Assembly: GCF_009830945.1 (NCBI RefSeq)
Contig: NZ_VWVV01000015.1
Coordinates: forward strand, 1 to 64,000
Reading direction: 5' to 3'
DNA length: 64,000 nucleotides
Origin: Nocardiopsis sp. FR4
GTDB taxonomy: Bacteria > Actinomycetota > Actinomycetes > Streptosporangiales > Streptosporangiaceae
Below the pieces are notes generated by a model. That model had not been told where the DNA came from. It searched no databases and saw nothing but the letters and a program-made list of their open reading frames with translations. Every line of letters begins with the position of its first letter. The stretch's first letter is position 1. This document shows positions 7,460-16,602 of this stretch, piece after piece. The position numbers and the translations under genes were made by a program.

Positions 7460-8728
7460 TCAGTCCAGGACGCGCATGACCAGGCCGGTGCGCGGTTTGG
7501 GGCCGAAGGAGGTGGACTTGCGCGGGGTCAGTTCTCCGCGTTCGGCCACCGCGTACACCTGGTCCACCCGCAGTGCGGGCACGATGACGGCCGTGCCCTT
7601 CTCGTCGCGTGCGGCCGCCACCGCCTCGTCCGGGGCGTCGTGCACCATGCGCACGCGTTCCTCGGAGGCTCCCCACACCGGCATCAGCACCTCGTGCAGG
7701 GCGGCTGTCGGCAGGCGGCGCCAGTCGGCGGAGCGGTGGGGCATGGCCCGGGCCAGGACATCCTGGTCGAACCCGTGCACCAGGTGGGCCCCGCCCTCCG
7801 CCGAGGCCAGGACGAGGGCGGGGTGCTCCGCCGCCGCGAGGGCACGCGCGCGGTCCCCGGTGACCGGTTCCACCGCGGCCACCGCGCGGGCGGCCTCGAC
7901 GGCCCCGGCGGTGTCCAGCCCGGGCAGCACCCGGTGGATCGCGCCCAGGTGGGGAGGGTGGGTGTCGCTGTCCACCAGCAGGGCCAGCCCGTACCGCCAC
8001 CCGGGGTCGTCGTGTGCGGCGCGCAGGCGCCGGTAGGCGGCGTAGCGGTGGTGGCCGTCGGCGATCAGGGCCGACCGGTCCGCCAGGTCGTCGGCGATCC
8101 GGCGCAGCCGGGCCGGGTCGGTCAGGGCCCACAGGCGGTGTTCGGCGCCGTCCCGGGTGCGGGTGCGCACCAGCGGTGTGCCTCCCGCGGCCTCGGTCTC
8201 GGACGAGGCGGCGCCGCCACCGCCCCGGTAGACGAGGAAGATCGGTTCGAGGTTGGCCCGGGCCAGGCCCATGAGGCTGAACCGGTCGCGCACCGGGGGG
8301 TCGGCGACGTCCTCGTGCGGGAGCACCGCGGGTTCGGTGCCCTCCTCGGGCAGTCGGAGGTTGCCCACCAGGCCCCGCTGGCGCCGGCCCTCGGCGGTGG
8401 TCTGCTCGTACACGTACAGGGCCGGTCGCCGGTCCAGGGCCAGTACGCCCCCGGTGATCCAGCTGTGCAGGAGTTCGGCCGCGGCGCGGTAGCGGCGGGG
8501 GACGGAGCCCTCGGGGTCCTGCCGGCTCAGTTCGAAGGGCAGGGTGACCCGGGCCGCGTTGTGCGGGTCGGAGCGCTGGAGGGCGCGCGCCTCCCGGGCG
8601 TCGGGGATGTCGTAGGGCGGGGCCAGGAGCCGGGCGAGGTCGAACTCTCCGTCGAGGAACCGGTCCACGTCCGAGGGGGTGTAGCGCAGACCGCGGAAGG
8701 GGGCCAGTTCGAGAGGTTGGCGTGGCAT
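7460..8728 (-). CDS. DUF1015 family protein
   Basis: 422 aa. It opens LELAPFRGLRYTP and continues with PPYDIPDAREARAL, NAARVTLP, ALYVYEQ and ADGHHRYAAYR, the hallmark blocks of DUF1015 (the Gly-His-His-Arg-Tyr block is near residue 230). Function is unknown. Some annotations link the family to serine kinases because of similarity to SbnI/SerK, which would make it an ATP- or ADP-dependent kinase; I cannot confirm that. The start is the ATG at 8728, just before the family-typical N-terminus. Same leftward run as the SCP2-like and AAC(3) genes. Confidence 0.87.
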   Translation of the reverse strand: MPRQPLELAPFRGLRYTPSDVDRFLDGEFDLARLLAPPYDIPDAREARALQRSDPHNAARVTLPFELSRQDPEGSVPRRYRAAAELLHSWITGGVLALDRRPALYVYEQTTAEGRRQRGLVGNLRLPEEGTEPAVLPHEDVADPPVRDRFSLMGLARANLEPIFLVYRGGGGAASSETEAAGGTPLVRTRTRDGAEHRLWALTDPARLRRIADDLADRSALIADGHHRYAAYRRLRAAHDDPGWRYGLALLVDSDTHPPHLGAIHRVLPGLDTAGAVEAARAVAAVEPVTGDRARALAAAEHPALVLASAEGGAHLVHGFDQDVLARAMPHRSADWRRLPTAALHEVLMPVWGASEERVRMVHDAPDEAVAAARDEKGTAVIVPALRVDQVYAVAERGELTPRKSTSFGPKPRTGLVMRVLD

Positions 8729-8799
8729 TCCAGCACGGTACCCGGCACGGCACGCGGGTCGTGCCCCCGTGGGCCGGGTCCGTTCCGTCAGGGGAGCGC

Positions 8800-9150
8800 T
8801 CAGAGCAGGCGTCGCAGCCGCAGCAGGTCGCCGACGCTGGCGTCCACCCTGACCCGGCGGCCGAGCAGCGCCCTGGCCGCGTCCATGCGTTCCTCGGCCA
8901 GCGCCACCAGGTCGTCGCTGTCCACGGTGACGCGCACCTGGGGGCGGGGCGCGGGCTGGTCGACGGGGCGGGGGGCGACGTCGACCAGACCGTCCAGGGT
9001 GAGCCGCATGTCGAAGGCGGTGGCCAGGTCGGGTACCACCACGCTGAGGGAGCGCTCGCGGATATGCCTGCGCCGCTCCTCCTCGGGTTGGTCCAGGATC
9101 CTCTGGTTCACCTTCTCGATACCGGCCAGACACGCGTCGATGCTGCTCAT
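8800..9150 (-). CDS. SCP2-like small helical protein
   Basis: 116 aa. The C-terminal half alternates strands and helices in the style of the SCP2 sterol-carrier fold (DMRLTLDGLVDV, then VRVTVDSDDLVALAEERMDAARALLGRRVRV). Similar short proteins commonly lie near tlyA in actinomycetes, as here. A lipid-binding or protein-interaction role is possible; no catalytic residues are evident. ATG at 9150 is preferred over an ATG six codons upstream. First gene of the leftward run, divergent from the gene at 9354. Confidence 0.6.
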   Translation of the reverse strand: MSSIDACLAGIEKVNQRILDQPEEERRRHIRERSLSVVVPDLATAFDMRLTLDGLVDVAPRPVDQPAPRPQVRVTVDSDDLVALAEERMDAARALLGRRVRVDASVGDLLRLRRLL

Positions 9151-9353
9151 GGGCACATCATGCCGCACCCGTGGCGGGAAAACGGTCCTGGTGTTCCCAA
9201 GGGGACGAATGGAACGACCTCCGGAGTTCGCGTGTCAATGGTCGCCCGGCCCCGGTAGCGTTGACCGGGCACCCCCCGGTCGCGCAGTGGCGCGCCTTGC
9301 CCGCGCCCTCCTCGCCCTCCCCTTCTGCGGTCCCACCAAGGAGCACGTCAATC

Positions 9354-10145
9354 ATGGTCGTCGACGCGGTACGCACCTACCTCGATGCCGCCAGTGGCCT
9401 CACCGAACTCTCGCGCAAGCAGGCCGTGGCGGCGGCCAAGACCCTGCTGAGGGCCGACGGCCAGGCCGCTCCGGCCACGGCGGAGAACGAGAGCCTGCCG
9501 CCGCGGGTGGGGCAGAGCATCCAGACCCTGGCCGGTGAGCTCCTGCGGACCAGCCAGGCCAACCGCGCGGCCCTGGCCGACCTGGTCCGCGCCGAGGTCG
9601 AGCGCCAACTGGAGGACATGGACGTCGTGCCGCGCTCCGAGCACGAGCGTCTGGTGCGCCGGGTCGCCGAACTCGAACGCCGCCTGGCCGCCCGCCACGC
9701 TGTCGAGCGGGTCCTGGCCGTCCCCGGCGCCGTGGACGCCTCATCGGTCGCCGCCCTCCAGCGGCCCGCTCCCGCCGCTGGGCCCGCGCAGGACGGCTCC
9801 TCCGCGGGGCGGGACTCCTCGGCCGGTACGGCGGACGAGTCCTCCGAACCCGCCGCGGCCACCGAGGGCGGCTCCTCGACGGCGCGGTCCGCGGACGGCT
9901 CCGGGCCCTCCGCGCCCGCCGCCGAAACCGGGGGATCTGGGGACGCAACCGAGGGCTCCGGGGCCGAGGACGCCCGGGCCGAGGACGCCGACGGCGACGC
10001 CCCCGCGGCCGAGGGCGGTGCGGGGGGCACCGCCACGGCCGCCAAGGCCAAGCCGCGCACCGCGACCAAGGCCCCCGCCCGGGCCGCTCGGCCGCGCACG
10101 GGCACCAAGCGCGCCACCAAGGGCAAGGGCGCGACGAAGAAGTAG
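9354..10145 (+). CDS. helical protein with histone H1-like basic tail
   Basis: 263 aa. Residues 1-115 are helical with heptad patterning, including a predicted coiled coil (RSEHERLVRRVAELERRLA). Residues about 120-225 are low-complexity Ser, Ala, Gly, Glu and Asp. The last ~40 residues are a Lys, Arg, Ala, Thr and Pro tail (TKAPARAARPRTGTK) like the C-terminal domains of histone H1 and of mycobacterial HupB. DNA or RNA binding by the tail is inference. The ribosome binding site AAGGAG (9338-9343) lies 10 bases before the ATG and fixes the start. It may be cotranscribed with the next small gene and tlyA. Confidence 0.75.
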   Translation: MVVDAVRTYLDAASGLTELSRKQAVAAAKTLLRADGQAAPATAENESLPPRVGQSIQTLAGELLRTSQANRAALADLVRAEVERQLEDMDVVPRSEHERLVRRVAELERRLAARHAVERVLAVPGAVDASSVAALQRPAPAAGPAQDGSSAGRDSSAGTADESSEPAAATEGGSSTARSADGSGPSAPAAETGGSGDATEGSGAEDARAEDADGDAPAAEGGAGGTATAAKAKPRTATKAPARAARPRTGTKRATKGKGATKK

Positions 10146-10171
10146 CATCCGAGAGAGCGACCGGGAGAGCC

Positions 10172-10351
10172 ATGGACCCCAAGGAACAGGCCAGGGCACT
10201 GGCCCAGCAGACCCTGGACAGCACCAGGGAGCGGCTGCGGGCGCTGGACTCGGCGCCCACGGCCGACCACGTCGCGGTCTTCGACACCCTGCACCAGGAG
10301 CTGTCCGGGGTGCTCGGGGCGCTGGACCAGGACGCGAAGACCCCCCGATAG
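10172..10351 (+). CDS. 59-residue helical protein upstream of tlyA
   Basis: A short frame between two well-supported genes: ATG at 10172, TAG at 10349-10351. The sequence begins Met-Asp-Pro-Lys-Glu-Gln and forms two amphipathic helices (ARALAQQTLDSTRERLRAL, then VFDTLHQELSGVLGALDQD). GAGAG (10165-10169) is a plausible weak ribosome binding site. It fills the gap exactly and is followed 21 bases later by tlyA, supporting a real small gene. Function unknown. Confidence 0.65.
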   Translation: MDPKEQARALAQQTLDSTRERLRALDSAPTADHVAVFDTLHQELSGVLGALDQDAKTPR

Positions 10352-10372
10352 GCCCCGGTATCCTAGGTGACC

Positions 10373-11173
10373 ATGGCAAAACGCACCCGGCTCGACGCGG
10401 AGCTCGTCCGCCGCGGCCACGCACGCTCCCGCGGGCACGCCGCCGAGATCATCGAGGGCGGCTTCGTCAAGGTCGCGGGGGTGGTGGCCTCCAAGGCCGC
10501 GACCCAGGTCGGCCAGGACCAGCCCATCGTGGTCCGGCCGCCCTCAGACGAACCCCCCTACGTCTCCCGGGGCGCCCACAAGCTCATCGGCGCCTTGGAC
10601 GGATTCTCCCTCGACGTCACCGGACGGCGGGCCCTGGACGCGGGGGCCTCCACCGGCGGGTTCACCGACGTGCTGTTGCGCCGGGGCGCGGCGCACGTCA
10701 CCGCGGTCGACGTCGGCTACGGTCAGCTCGCCTGGTCGCTGCGCAGCAACGACCGGGTCCGGGTGATGGAGCGGGTCAACGTCCGTGAGCTCACCCCCGA
10801 GCAGATCGGCGAGCCGCGCCCCGACCTCGTCGTCGGCGACCTGTCCTTCATCTCGCTGCGGCTGGTGCTGGAACCGCTCCGGGACTGCGTCGCGCCCGGG
10901 GCGGACTTCGTGCTCATGGTCAAGCCCCAGTTCGAGGTCGGCAAGGACCGGGTCGGCGCCGGGGGAGTGGTCCGCGAGCCCGAGCTGCGCGCCGAGGCCG
11001 TCGCGGACGTGGCGGCCCACGCCCTGACCCTGGGTCTGGGCACCGTCGGCGTCACCGCCAGCCCGCTGCCCGGCCCCTCGGGCAACGTCGAGTACTTCCT
11101 GTGGATGCGCGCGGGTGCCCCGCCCCTGGACCCGGACGCGCTGGCCCGCGCCGTGCGGGAGGGACCCCGCTAG
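10373..11173 (+). CDS. tlyA: TlyA-type rRNA 2'-O-methyltransferase
   Basis: 266 aa. Residues 1-60 form an S4 RNA-binding domain (RLDAELVRRGHARSRGHAAEII). A FtsJ-like methyltransferase domain follows: SAM motif I is LDAGASTGGFTD (about 84-95), with VVGDLSFISL and the catalytic Lys in MVKPQFEVGKD. TlyA in mycobacteria methylates 16S C1409 and 23S C1920 and affects capreomycin sensitivity. The ATG at 10373 follows AGGTGA, so I prefer it to the in-frame GTG six bases upstream. Classic actinobacterial tlyA-nadK-recN neighbourhood. Confidence 0.93.
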   Translation: MAKRTRLDAELVRRGHARSRGHAAEIIEGGFVKVAGVVASKAATQVGQDQPIVVRPPSDEPPYVSRGAHKLIGALDGFSLDVTGRRALDAGASTGGFTDVLLRRGAAHVTAVDVGYGQLAWSLRSNDRVRVMERVNVRELTPEQIGEPRPDLVVGDLSFISLRLVLEPLRDCVAPGADFVLMVKPQFEVGKDRVGAGGVVREPELRAEAVADVAAHALTLGLGTVGVTASPLPGPSGNVEYFLWMRAGAPPLDPDALARAVREGPR

Positions 11174-11284
11174 CGATCGTGGCAGCCTGTCTGTGGAGTC
11201 CGGTAACGTGACCCGGCCGGGTCGGCGAACACCCCGGTCAGCACTCAGACTCCCCGCCGGGGGAGTGAACGTAAGGGGACGGCG

Positions 11285-12211
11285 ATGACCAGCGGACGCA
11301 GTGTTCTCCTGCTGGCCCACACCGGTCGGCCCGCGGCGGTACGCAGCGCACAGCTGGTCCACGAGGGCCTCAGCCGCGCCGGCCTGGTCGTGCGCATGCT
11401 CAAGAACGAGGTCGAGGAGTTGGCGGCGGAGGGCTGTGTACTCTCGCCGATCGAGGTTGTCGCGCCCGGGGAGGCCGCTGAGGGCGCCGAACTGGTCATG
11501 GTGCTCGGCGGTGACGGCACCCTGCTGCGGGCCGCCGAGACCGCCCGCCCGGCCGGGGTGCCCCTGCTGGGGGTGAACCTGGGCCACGTCGGCTTCCTCG
11601 CCGAGGCCGAGCGGGAGGACCTCGGCGCGACCGTGCGCAGCGTCGTCAACCGCGACTACGACGTCGAGGAGCGCATGACCCTGGACGTGGCGGTCTTCAA
11701 CGGGGGGCGCGGTGACGCGGCCCCGCCGGTGCGGACCTGGGCGCTCAACGACGCCACCCTGGAGAAGGGGGAGGCGCGGCGCATCCTGGAGACCGTCCTG
11801 GAGATCGACGGCCGCCCGCTGTCGCGCTGGGCGTGCGACGGGGTGGTGTGCGCCACTCCCACGGGCTCGACCGCGCACGCTTTCTCCGCGGGCGGCCCGG
11901 TGGTGTGGCCGGACGTGGACGCCCTGCTGGTCGTACCGATCAGCGCGCACGCCCTGTTCGCCCGGCCTCTGGTGGTGGGGCCCCGGGCCACGGTGGCCCT
12001 GGAGGTGGTTCCGGACACGGCGCCGGGCGTGCTCTGGTGCGACGGACGACGTATGGTCGAACTGCCCGCAGGGGCACGAATCGAGATCACCCGTGCCGAA
12101 ACGCCGGTCCGGCTGGCCCGGTTGCACCGGGCGCCGTTCACCGACCGTCTGGTGGCCAAGTTCGGCCTGCCGGTCGCCGGTTGGCGGGGACGGGGCGAGC
12201 ACGGTCGCTGA
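11285..12211 (+). CDS. nadK: NAD kinase
   Basis: 308 aa. The GGDGT motif lies at about residue 77, followed by GVNLGHVGFLAE, the Asn-Asp block of WALNDATLEKG, and the conserved ATPTGSTAHAFSAGGP. These are the NAD- and ATP-binding signatures of ATP/polyphosphate NAD kinases, which make NADP. AAGGGGA lies just upstream of the ATG. It sits between tlyA and recN, a conserved actinobacterial order. Confidence 0.94.
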   Translation: MTSGRSVLLLAHTGRPAAVRSAQLVHEGLSRAGLVVRMLKNEVEELAAEGCVLSPIEVVAPGEAAEGAELVMVLGGDGTLLRAAETARPAGVPLLGVNLGHVGFLAEAEREDLGATVRSVVNRDYDVEERMTLDVAVFNGGRGDAAPPVRTWALNDATLEKGEARRILETVLEIDGRPLSRWACDGVVCATPTGSTAHAFSAGGPVVWPDVDALLVVPISAHALFARPLVVGPRATVALEVVPDTAPGVLWCDGRRMVELPAGARIEITRAETPVRLARLHRAPFTDRLVAKFGLPVAGWRGRGEHGR

Positions 12212-12294
12212 CCGGGGCCGCACGCCCCGGTGCGCCGTGCGCGCGTGCGTGTACGCGCGTGAAGGAGTGGCGTCAACTATCAGGAGAGGGATCG

Positions 12295-14004
12295 GTGCTC
12301 GAAGAAGTCCGCATCCAGGGACTCGGGGTCATTGACGACGCCGTTTTGGAGTTGTCACCGGGTCTGACCGTCGTCACCGGTGAGACCGGCGCGGGAAAGA
12401 CCATGGTCGTCACCGGGCTCGGGCTGCTCTTCGGCGGTCGTGCCGACCCCCAGCGCGTACGCCCGGGAGCTGACCGCGCCGTGGTGGAGGGCAGGCTCAC
12501 GGTGCCTCCCGGCGGGCGGGTGGCCGCCCGTGTGCTGGAGGCGGGCGGTGACATCGACGACGACGTCCTCATCCTCACGCGCACGGTCTCGGCCGAGGGG
12601 CGCTCGCGCGCGACCATGGGCGGCCGTTCCGCCCCGGTGAGCCTGCTCGCCTACCTGGCCGACGACCTGGTGGCCGTGCACGGCCAGTCCGACCAGCAGC
12701 GCCTGCTGCGCTCCGACCGCCAGCGCTCCTCCCTGGACCGCTTCGCGGGGGAGGAGCTGTCCCGGGTCCTCAAGCAGTACACGGCGGCCTACCGGCGCCA
12801 CCGGGAGGTGTCGGAGGAGCTGGAGGAGCTGGTGGAGCGGGCGCGTGAGCGCGCCCAGGAGGCGGACATGCTCCGCTTCGGGGTGGAGGAGATCACGGCC
12901 GCCGAGCCGCTGCCCGGGGAGGACGCCGAGCTGCTGGCCGAGGAGACCCGGCTGGCCCACGCCGACAGTCTGCGCGTGGCCGCCACCACCGCCCACGAGG
13001 CTCTGGCCGGGGACCCGGCCTCGGACGTGGAGGTGGACGTGGCCGCCCTGCTCGCCGCGGCCCGGCAGGCCGTGGCGGCGGTGCGCGAGCACGACGCCGA
13101 GTTGGCCGCGATCGGTGAGCGCCTGGACGAGGCGTCCTACATCCTCACCGACGCCGCCACCGAACTGGCCTCCTACGCCGAGTCGGTGGACGCCGACCCG
13201 GCCCGCCTGGCCGAGGTGCAGGAGCGCCGCGCGCTGCTCACCTCCCTGTCGCGCAAGTACGGTGCGACCACCGACGAGGTGCTGGCCTGGGCGGAGAACG
13301 CGGCCAAGCGGCTGGGCGACCTGGAGGGTGACGACGAGCGCATCGACGCCCTGCGCGCCGAGGCCGAGGAGCTGCACGAGCGCATGGACCGGGCCGCGTC
13401 CGAACTCACCCGGATCCGGACCGAGGCCGCCGAGCGCTTCGGGGCCGCCGTCACCGAGGAGCTGACCGCGCTGGCGATGCCGCACGCGCGGGTGAGCGTG
13501 CGGATCACCACCGGTGAGGAGTTCGGCCAGTACGGGCGCGACGAGGTGGAGCTGCTGCTGGCCCCGCACCCCAGCTCCCCGCCGCTGGCCCTGCACAAGG
13601 GCGCCTCCGGCGGTGAGCTCTCCCGGGTGATGCTGGCCATCGAGGTGGTCTTCGCCGGGGCCGACCCGGTTCCCACGTTCGTCTTCGACGAGGTCGACGC
13701 GGGGGTGGGCGGTAAGGCGGCGGTGGAGATCGGCCGTCGTCTGGCCCGCCTGGCCCAGCGCGCCCAGGTCATCGTGGTCACGCACCTGCCGCAGGTCGCC
13801 GCCTTCGCCGACGCCCACCTGGTGGTGGAGAAGTCCACCGAGGGCCTGGTCACCGAGAGCGGTGTGGTGCGGTTGGACCGCGGGGGCCGGGTCCGGGAGC
13901 TGTCGCGGATGCTGGCGGGCCTGGAGGACTCCGAGCTGGGCCGGGCCCACGCCGAGGAGCTGCTCACCAACGCCGACCCGGAACGGGCCTACCCGGCCGC
14001 CTGA
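12295..14004 (+). CDS. recN: DNA repair ATPase RecN
   Basis: 569 aa, normal for RecN. An SMC-like ATPase: Walker A GETGAGKT at about residue 30, then HGQSDQQRLL (Q-loop region, about 122), a central coiled coil, and the C-terminal half with GASGGELSRVMLAIE (signature), FVFDEVDAGVGG (Walker B) and VTHLPQVA. It organises broken DNA ends in recombination repair. The GTG at 12295 is chosen because AGGAGAGGG precedes it by a few bases and the protein begins MLEEVRIQGLGVI, typical of the family; the frame is open far upstream. No SOS box is visible before it. Confidence 0.95.
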   Translation: MLEEVRIQGLGVIDDAVLELSPGLTVVTGETGAGKTMVVTGLGLLFGGRADPQRVRPGADRAVVEGRLTVPPGGRVAARVLEAGGDIDDDVLILTRTVSAEGRSRATMGGRSAPVSLLAYLADDLVAVHGQSDQQRLLRSDRQRSSLDRFAGEELSRVLKQYTAAYRRHREVSEELEELVERARERAQEADMLRFGVEEITAAEPLPGEDAELLAEETRLAHADSLRVAATTAHEALAGDPASDVEVDVAALLAAARQAVAAVREHDAELAAIGERLDEASYILTDAATELASYAESVDADPARLAEVQERRALLTSLSRKYGATTDEVLAWAENAAKRLGDLEGDDERIDALRAEAEELHERMDRAASELTRIRTEAAERFGAAVTEELTALAMPHARVSVRITTGEEFGQYGRDEVELLLAPHPSSPPLALHKGASGGELSRVMLAIEVVFAGADPVPTFVFDEVDAGVGGKAAVEIGRRLARLAQRAQVIVVTHLPQVAAFADAHLVVEKSTEGLVTESGVVRLDRGGRVRELSRMLAGLEDSELGRAHAEELLTNADPERAYPAA

Positions 14005-14145
14005 CCTGGGACGTCAGCTGGCGCGTTCCGCCTGGGCCCCGGGGGTGTGTGAGCCGGTGCCGTTGTGGGGCAGGGGCGGGGGCCAGGCCGTGTCCGTGCC
14101 CGGTGTGGGATGTTCGGGGCGGTCTTGACCCGTAACACGCCGATC

Positions 14146-14177
14146 TCACAGCTGTGATAACTCTCCGTAGCAGAGTT
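14146..14177. promoter_or_regulatory. palindromes upstream of steA
   Basis: A perfect 12-bp palindrome TCACAGCTGTGA (14146-14157) is followed by a second inverted repeat, AACTCT with AGAGTT (14159-14164 and 14172-14177, 7-base loop), ending nine bases before the steA ATG. TTGACC at 14125-14130 may be a -35. An operator or a leader structure for the envelope operon is possible; no regulator is assigned. Confidence 0.4.
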
Positions 14178-14185
14178 CTGACAGT

Positions 14186-15400
14186 ATGCCAGCGATGAAG
14201 GTATCGGATACGCTCAGCGCCACAGTCATGCGGTTCCGCCGCACCCGGGCGGACGCTCCCACAGGGCTGGTCGCCCCCGTACGCTCGGACCGGCGCACCA
14301 AGAACCTGACCAAACGCCTGCGACCGGGCGACATCGCGGTCATCGACCACGTCGACCTGGACCGCGTCAGCGCCGAGGCCCTGGTGGGCTGCGGCGTGTC
14401 GGCGGTCGTCAACGTCGCCACGAGTATCAGCGGCCGCTATCCCAACCAGGGGCCGGAGATGATCGTGGAGGCGGGGATCCCCCTCGTCGACGACGTCGAT
14501 CCCGAGGTGTTCACGCGGGTCCGCGACGGCGAGCGGCTCCGCCTGGAGGGGGCCACCCTCTACCGGGGGGAGGAGGTCGTGGCCCGCGGCACCCTCCAGG
14601 ACGCCGTGACCGTGCGGGCCGCCATGGCCGAGGCCCGGGCCGGGCTCGCCACCCAGCTGGAGGCCTTCGCGGCCAACACCATGGCCTACCTGCAGCACGA
14701 GCGCGACCTGCTGCTGGACGGGGTCGGCATCCCCGCCATCGAGACCCGGATGGAGGGCCGCCACGCCCTCATCGTGGTCCGCGGCTACCACTACCGCGAG
14801 GACCTGGCCGCCCTGCGGCCCTACATCCGCGAGTTCCGGCCCGTCATCATCGCCGTGGACGGCGGCGCTGACGCGGTCATGGAGGCGGGCTACCGGCCCG
14901 ACATCATCGTCGGCGACTTCGACTCGGTGTCCGACCGGGCCCTGGCCAGCGGGGCCGAACTGGTCGTGCACGCCTACCGGGACGGCCGTGCGCCCGGACT
15001 GGCCCGGCTCACCGACCTGGGCTACGGCGCGGTGGTCTTCCCCGCGACCGGTACCAGCGAGGACGTGGCGATGATGCTCGCCGACGGCTCGGGGGCCGCG
15101 CTCATCGTCGCGGTGGGCACCCACGCCACCCTGGAGGAGTTCCTGGACAAGGGCCGCTCGGGGATGGCCAGCACCTTCCTGACCCGCCTGCGGGTGGGCG
15201 GCAAGCTCGTCGACGCCAAGGGGGTGAGCCGCCTGTACCGGTCGCGGATCTCCCCCTGGGCCCTGCTCGGACTGGTCGCCGCGTGCCTGCTCACCATCGT
15301 GGTCGCCGCCTACAGCTCACCGGCGGGGCAGGTCTACCTCACCTTTCTCGCGGCGCGCTGGGACGCGTTCGCCTACTGGCTGACGGGGCTGTTGACGTGA
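14186..15400 (+). CDS. steA: cytokinetic ring protein SteA (thiamin pyrophosphokinase-like fold)
   Basis: 404 aa. The middle carries the thiamin-pyrophosphokinase-like Rossmann region (VIIAVDGGADAVMEAGYRPDIIVGDFDSV, about 226-255). One transmembrane helix lies near the C-terminus (WALLGLVAACLLTIVVAAY), followed by a short extracytoplasmic tail. This matches SteA of Corynebacterium, which partners SteB at the division site to control peptidoglycan hydrolysis. The next gene overlaps by GTGA and is SteB-like, supporting the pair. An ATG three codons on is an alternative start. Confidence 0.85.
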   Translation: MPAMKVSDTLSATVMRFRRTRADAPTGLVAPVRSDRRTKNLTKRLRPGDIAVIDHVDLDRVSAEALVGCGVSAVVNVATSISGRYPNQGPEMIVEAGIPLVDDVDPEVFTRVRDGERLRLEGATLYRGEEVVARGTLQDAVTVRAAMAEARAGLATQLEAFAANTMAYLQHERDLLLDGVGIPAIETRMEGRHALIVVRGYHYREDLAALRPYIREFRPVIIAVDGGADAVMEAGYRPDIIVGDFDSVSDRALASGAELVVHAYRDGRAPGLARLTDLGYGAVVFPATGTSEDVAMMLADGSGAALIVAVGTHATLEEFLDKGRSGMASTFLTRLRVGGKLVDAKGVSRLYRSRISPWALLGLVAACLLTIVVAAYSSPAGQVYLTFLAARWDAFAYWLTGLLT

Positions 15401-16602
15401 TCGATTTCCGCTACCACCTGGTGTCCATCATCGGGGTGTTCCTCGCCCTCACCGTCGGACTCGTCCTGGGCACCACCATGCTCCAGGACCCGCTGCTCAA
15501 CACCCTGCAGTCCGAGACCGCCGACCTGCGCGGGCAGGCCGACGAACTGCGCGCCGAGCGCGACGTGGCAGACAGGGTCAACGCCGGCGCCGACGAGATG
15601 GCCGAGGCGGTCTCGGGCGAGCTGCTCTCCGACCTGCTCGCCGACACGGGCGTGGCCGTGGTGAGCGCCCCCGGAGCCGCCCCGGAGATGGCCGACGCCC
15701 TGGCCCGCCGGGTGGAGCAGGCGGATGGCGAGGTCGTCGCCCGCATCCAGTTGTCGGAGGCGTTCCTGGACGCCGGGAACGCCACCTTCATCGACGAACT
15801 GTCCCTGCAGATCGCACACGACCCCGAGGACCTCACCGGCAGCCCCTACGAGAAGGCGGGCGCCGAGATCGGCCGCGCCCTGGCCGCCGGAGGGGACGGG
15901 ACGTCCGCCGACGGGGGAGGCGTCGCGGAGGAGAGCGCCTCCCGTGAGGGCGAGGACTCCGACGCGGCGAGCGGGGAACCCTCCGACGCCGCCTCCGGGG
16001 AGGAGGGGGACGGCGGCGCGGGCGGCTACGACCCCGAAGCCGTGCTGGAGGCCTTCTCCGAGGGCGGGTTGCTCACGGTCGAGGACGCCCCCGCGGAGGC
16101 CGCCGACGCCGTGCTCGTCATCGCGCCCGAGGCCGGCGCCGCCGTGGGCGGCGACGACCAGGACAAGGCCAACGCCGTCCTGGGCACCCTCACCGCCGCC
16201 CTGCACGAGGAGGTCGGAGCCGCCGTCGTGGCCGGTGACGGATCCTCCGCCCGGGGGCAGGGCATGATCGCCCAGGCGCGCGCGGAGGAGGCGCGCTTCG
16301 CCACCGTGGACACGGCCGGGCGCCCCATGGGCGAGGTCGTCACCATCCTGGCCCTGGCCGAGGCCCTGGAGGAGGACGGCGGGGCCTACGGCGTCGGTGA
16401 GGGCGTGCGCGGCTTCCTGCCCGATCCGCTGCCCGAGCCGCGCCGGAGCGCCGACGGGGGCGGTTCGGACGGGGACGGCGGCCGGGGCTCCTCCGACGGG
16501 GAGTCCTCGGACCGGGAGTCCTCCGAGGAGGAGCCCTCCGCCGGTGCCACCGACGGCCGGGGCACCGACGAGGCCCGCCGCGCCAGCCGGGACGGCGGGT
16601 GA
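15397..16602 (+). CDS. steB: SteB/MctB-family membrane-anchored protein
   Basis: 401 aa. It starts MIDFRYHLVSIIGVFLALTVGLVLGTT: a short cytoplasmic end and one transmembrane helix, the hallmark of the family often annotated copper transporter MctB. A coiled coil follows, then a mostly extracytoplasmic domain. Two long acidic low-complexity stretches (about 165-215 and the last 50 residues, Ser, Asp, Gly, Glu) are longer than usual. Coupling to steA by GTGA overlap supports a SteA-SteB complex in division; copper transport seems the less likely reading. Confidence 0.8.
   Translation: MIDFRYHLVSIIGVFLALTVGLVLGTTMLQDPLLNTLQSETADLRGQADELRAERDVADRVNAGADEMAEAVSGELLSDLLADTGVAVVSAPGAAPEMADALARRVEQADGEVVARIQLSEAFLDAGNATFIDELSLQIAHDPEDLTGSPYEKAGAEIGRALAAGGDGTSADGGGVAEESASREGEDSDAASGEPSDAASGEEGDGGAGGYDPEAVLEAFSEGGLLTVEDAPAEAADAVLVIAPEAGAAVGGDDQDKANAVLGTLTAALHEEVGAAVVAGDGSSARGQGMIAQARAEEARFATVDTAGRPMGEVVTILALAEALEEDGGAYGVGEGVRGFLPDPLPEPRRSADGGGSDGDGGRGSSDGESSDRESSEEEPSAGATDGRGTDEARRASRDGG

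Noticed and set aside
5282..9538. A very long rightward open frame opposite the HAD, AAC(3), DUF1015 and SCP2-like genes
   Set aside because: It is an antisense shadow created by GC-biased codon use; the translation is low-complexity and the minus-strand genes carry real motifs.
14146..14157. TCACA and TGTGA half-sites read as a CRP operator
   Set aside because: The half-sites are in the wrong order and spacing for TGTGA-N6-TCACA.
15397..16602. A dedicated copper transporter (MctB annotation)
   Set aside because: Only one membrane helix and no metal-ligand pattern; coupling to steA favours the SteB reading.
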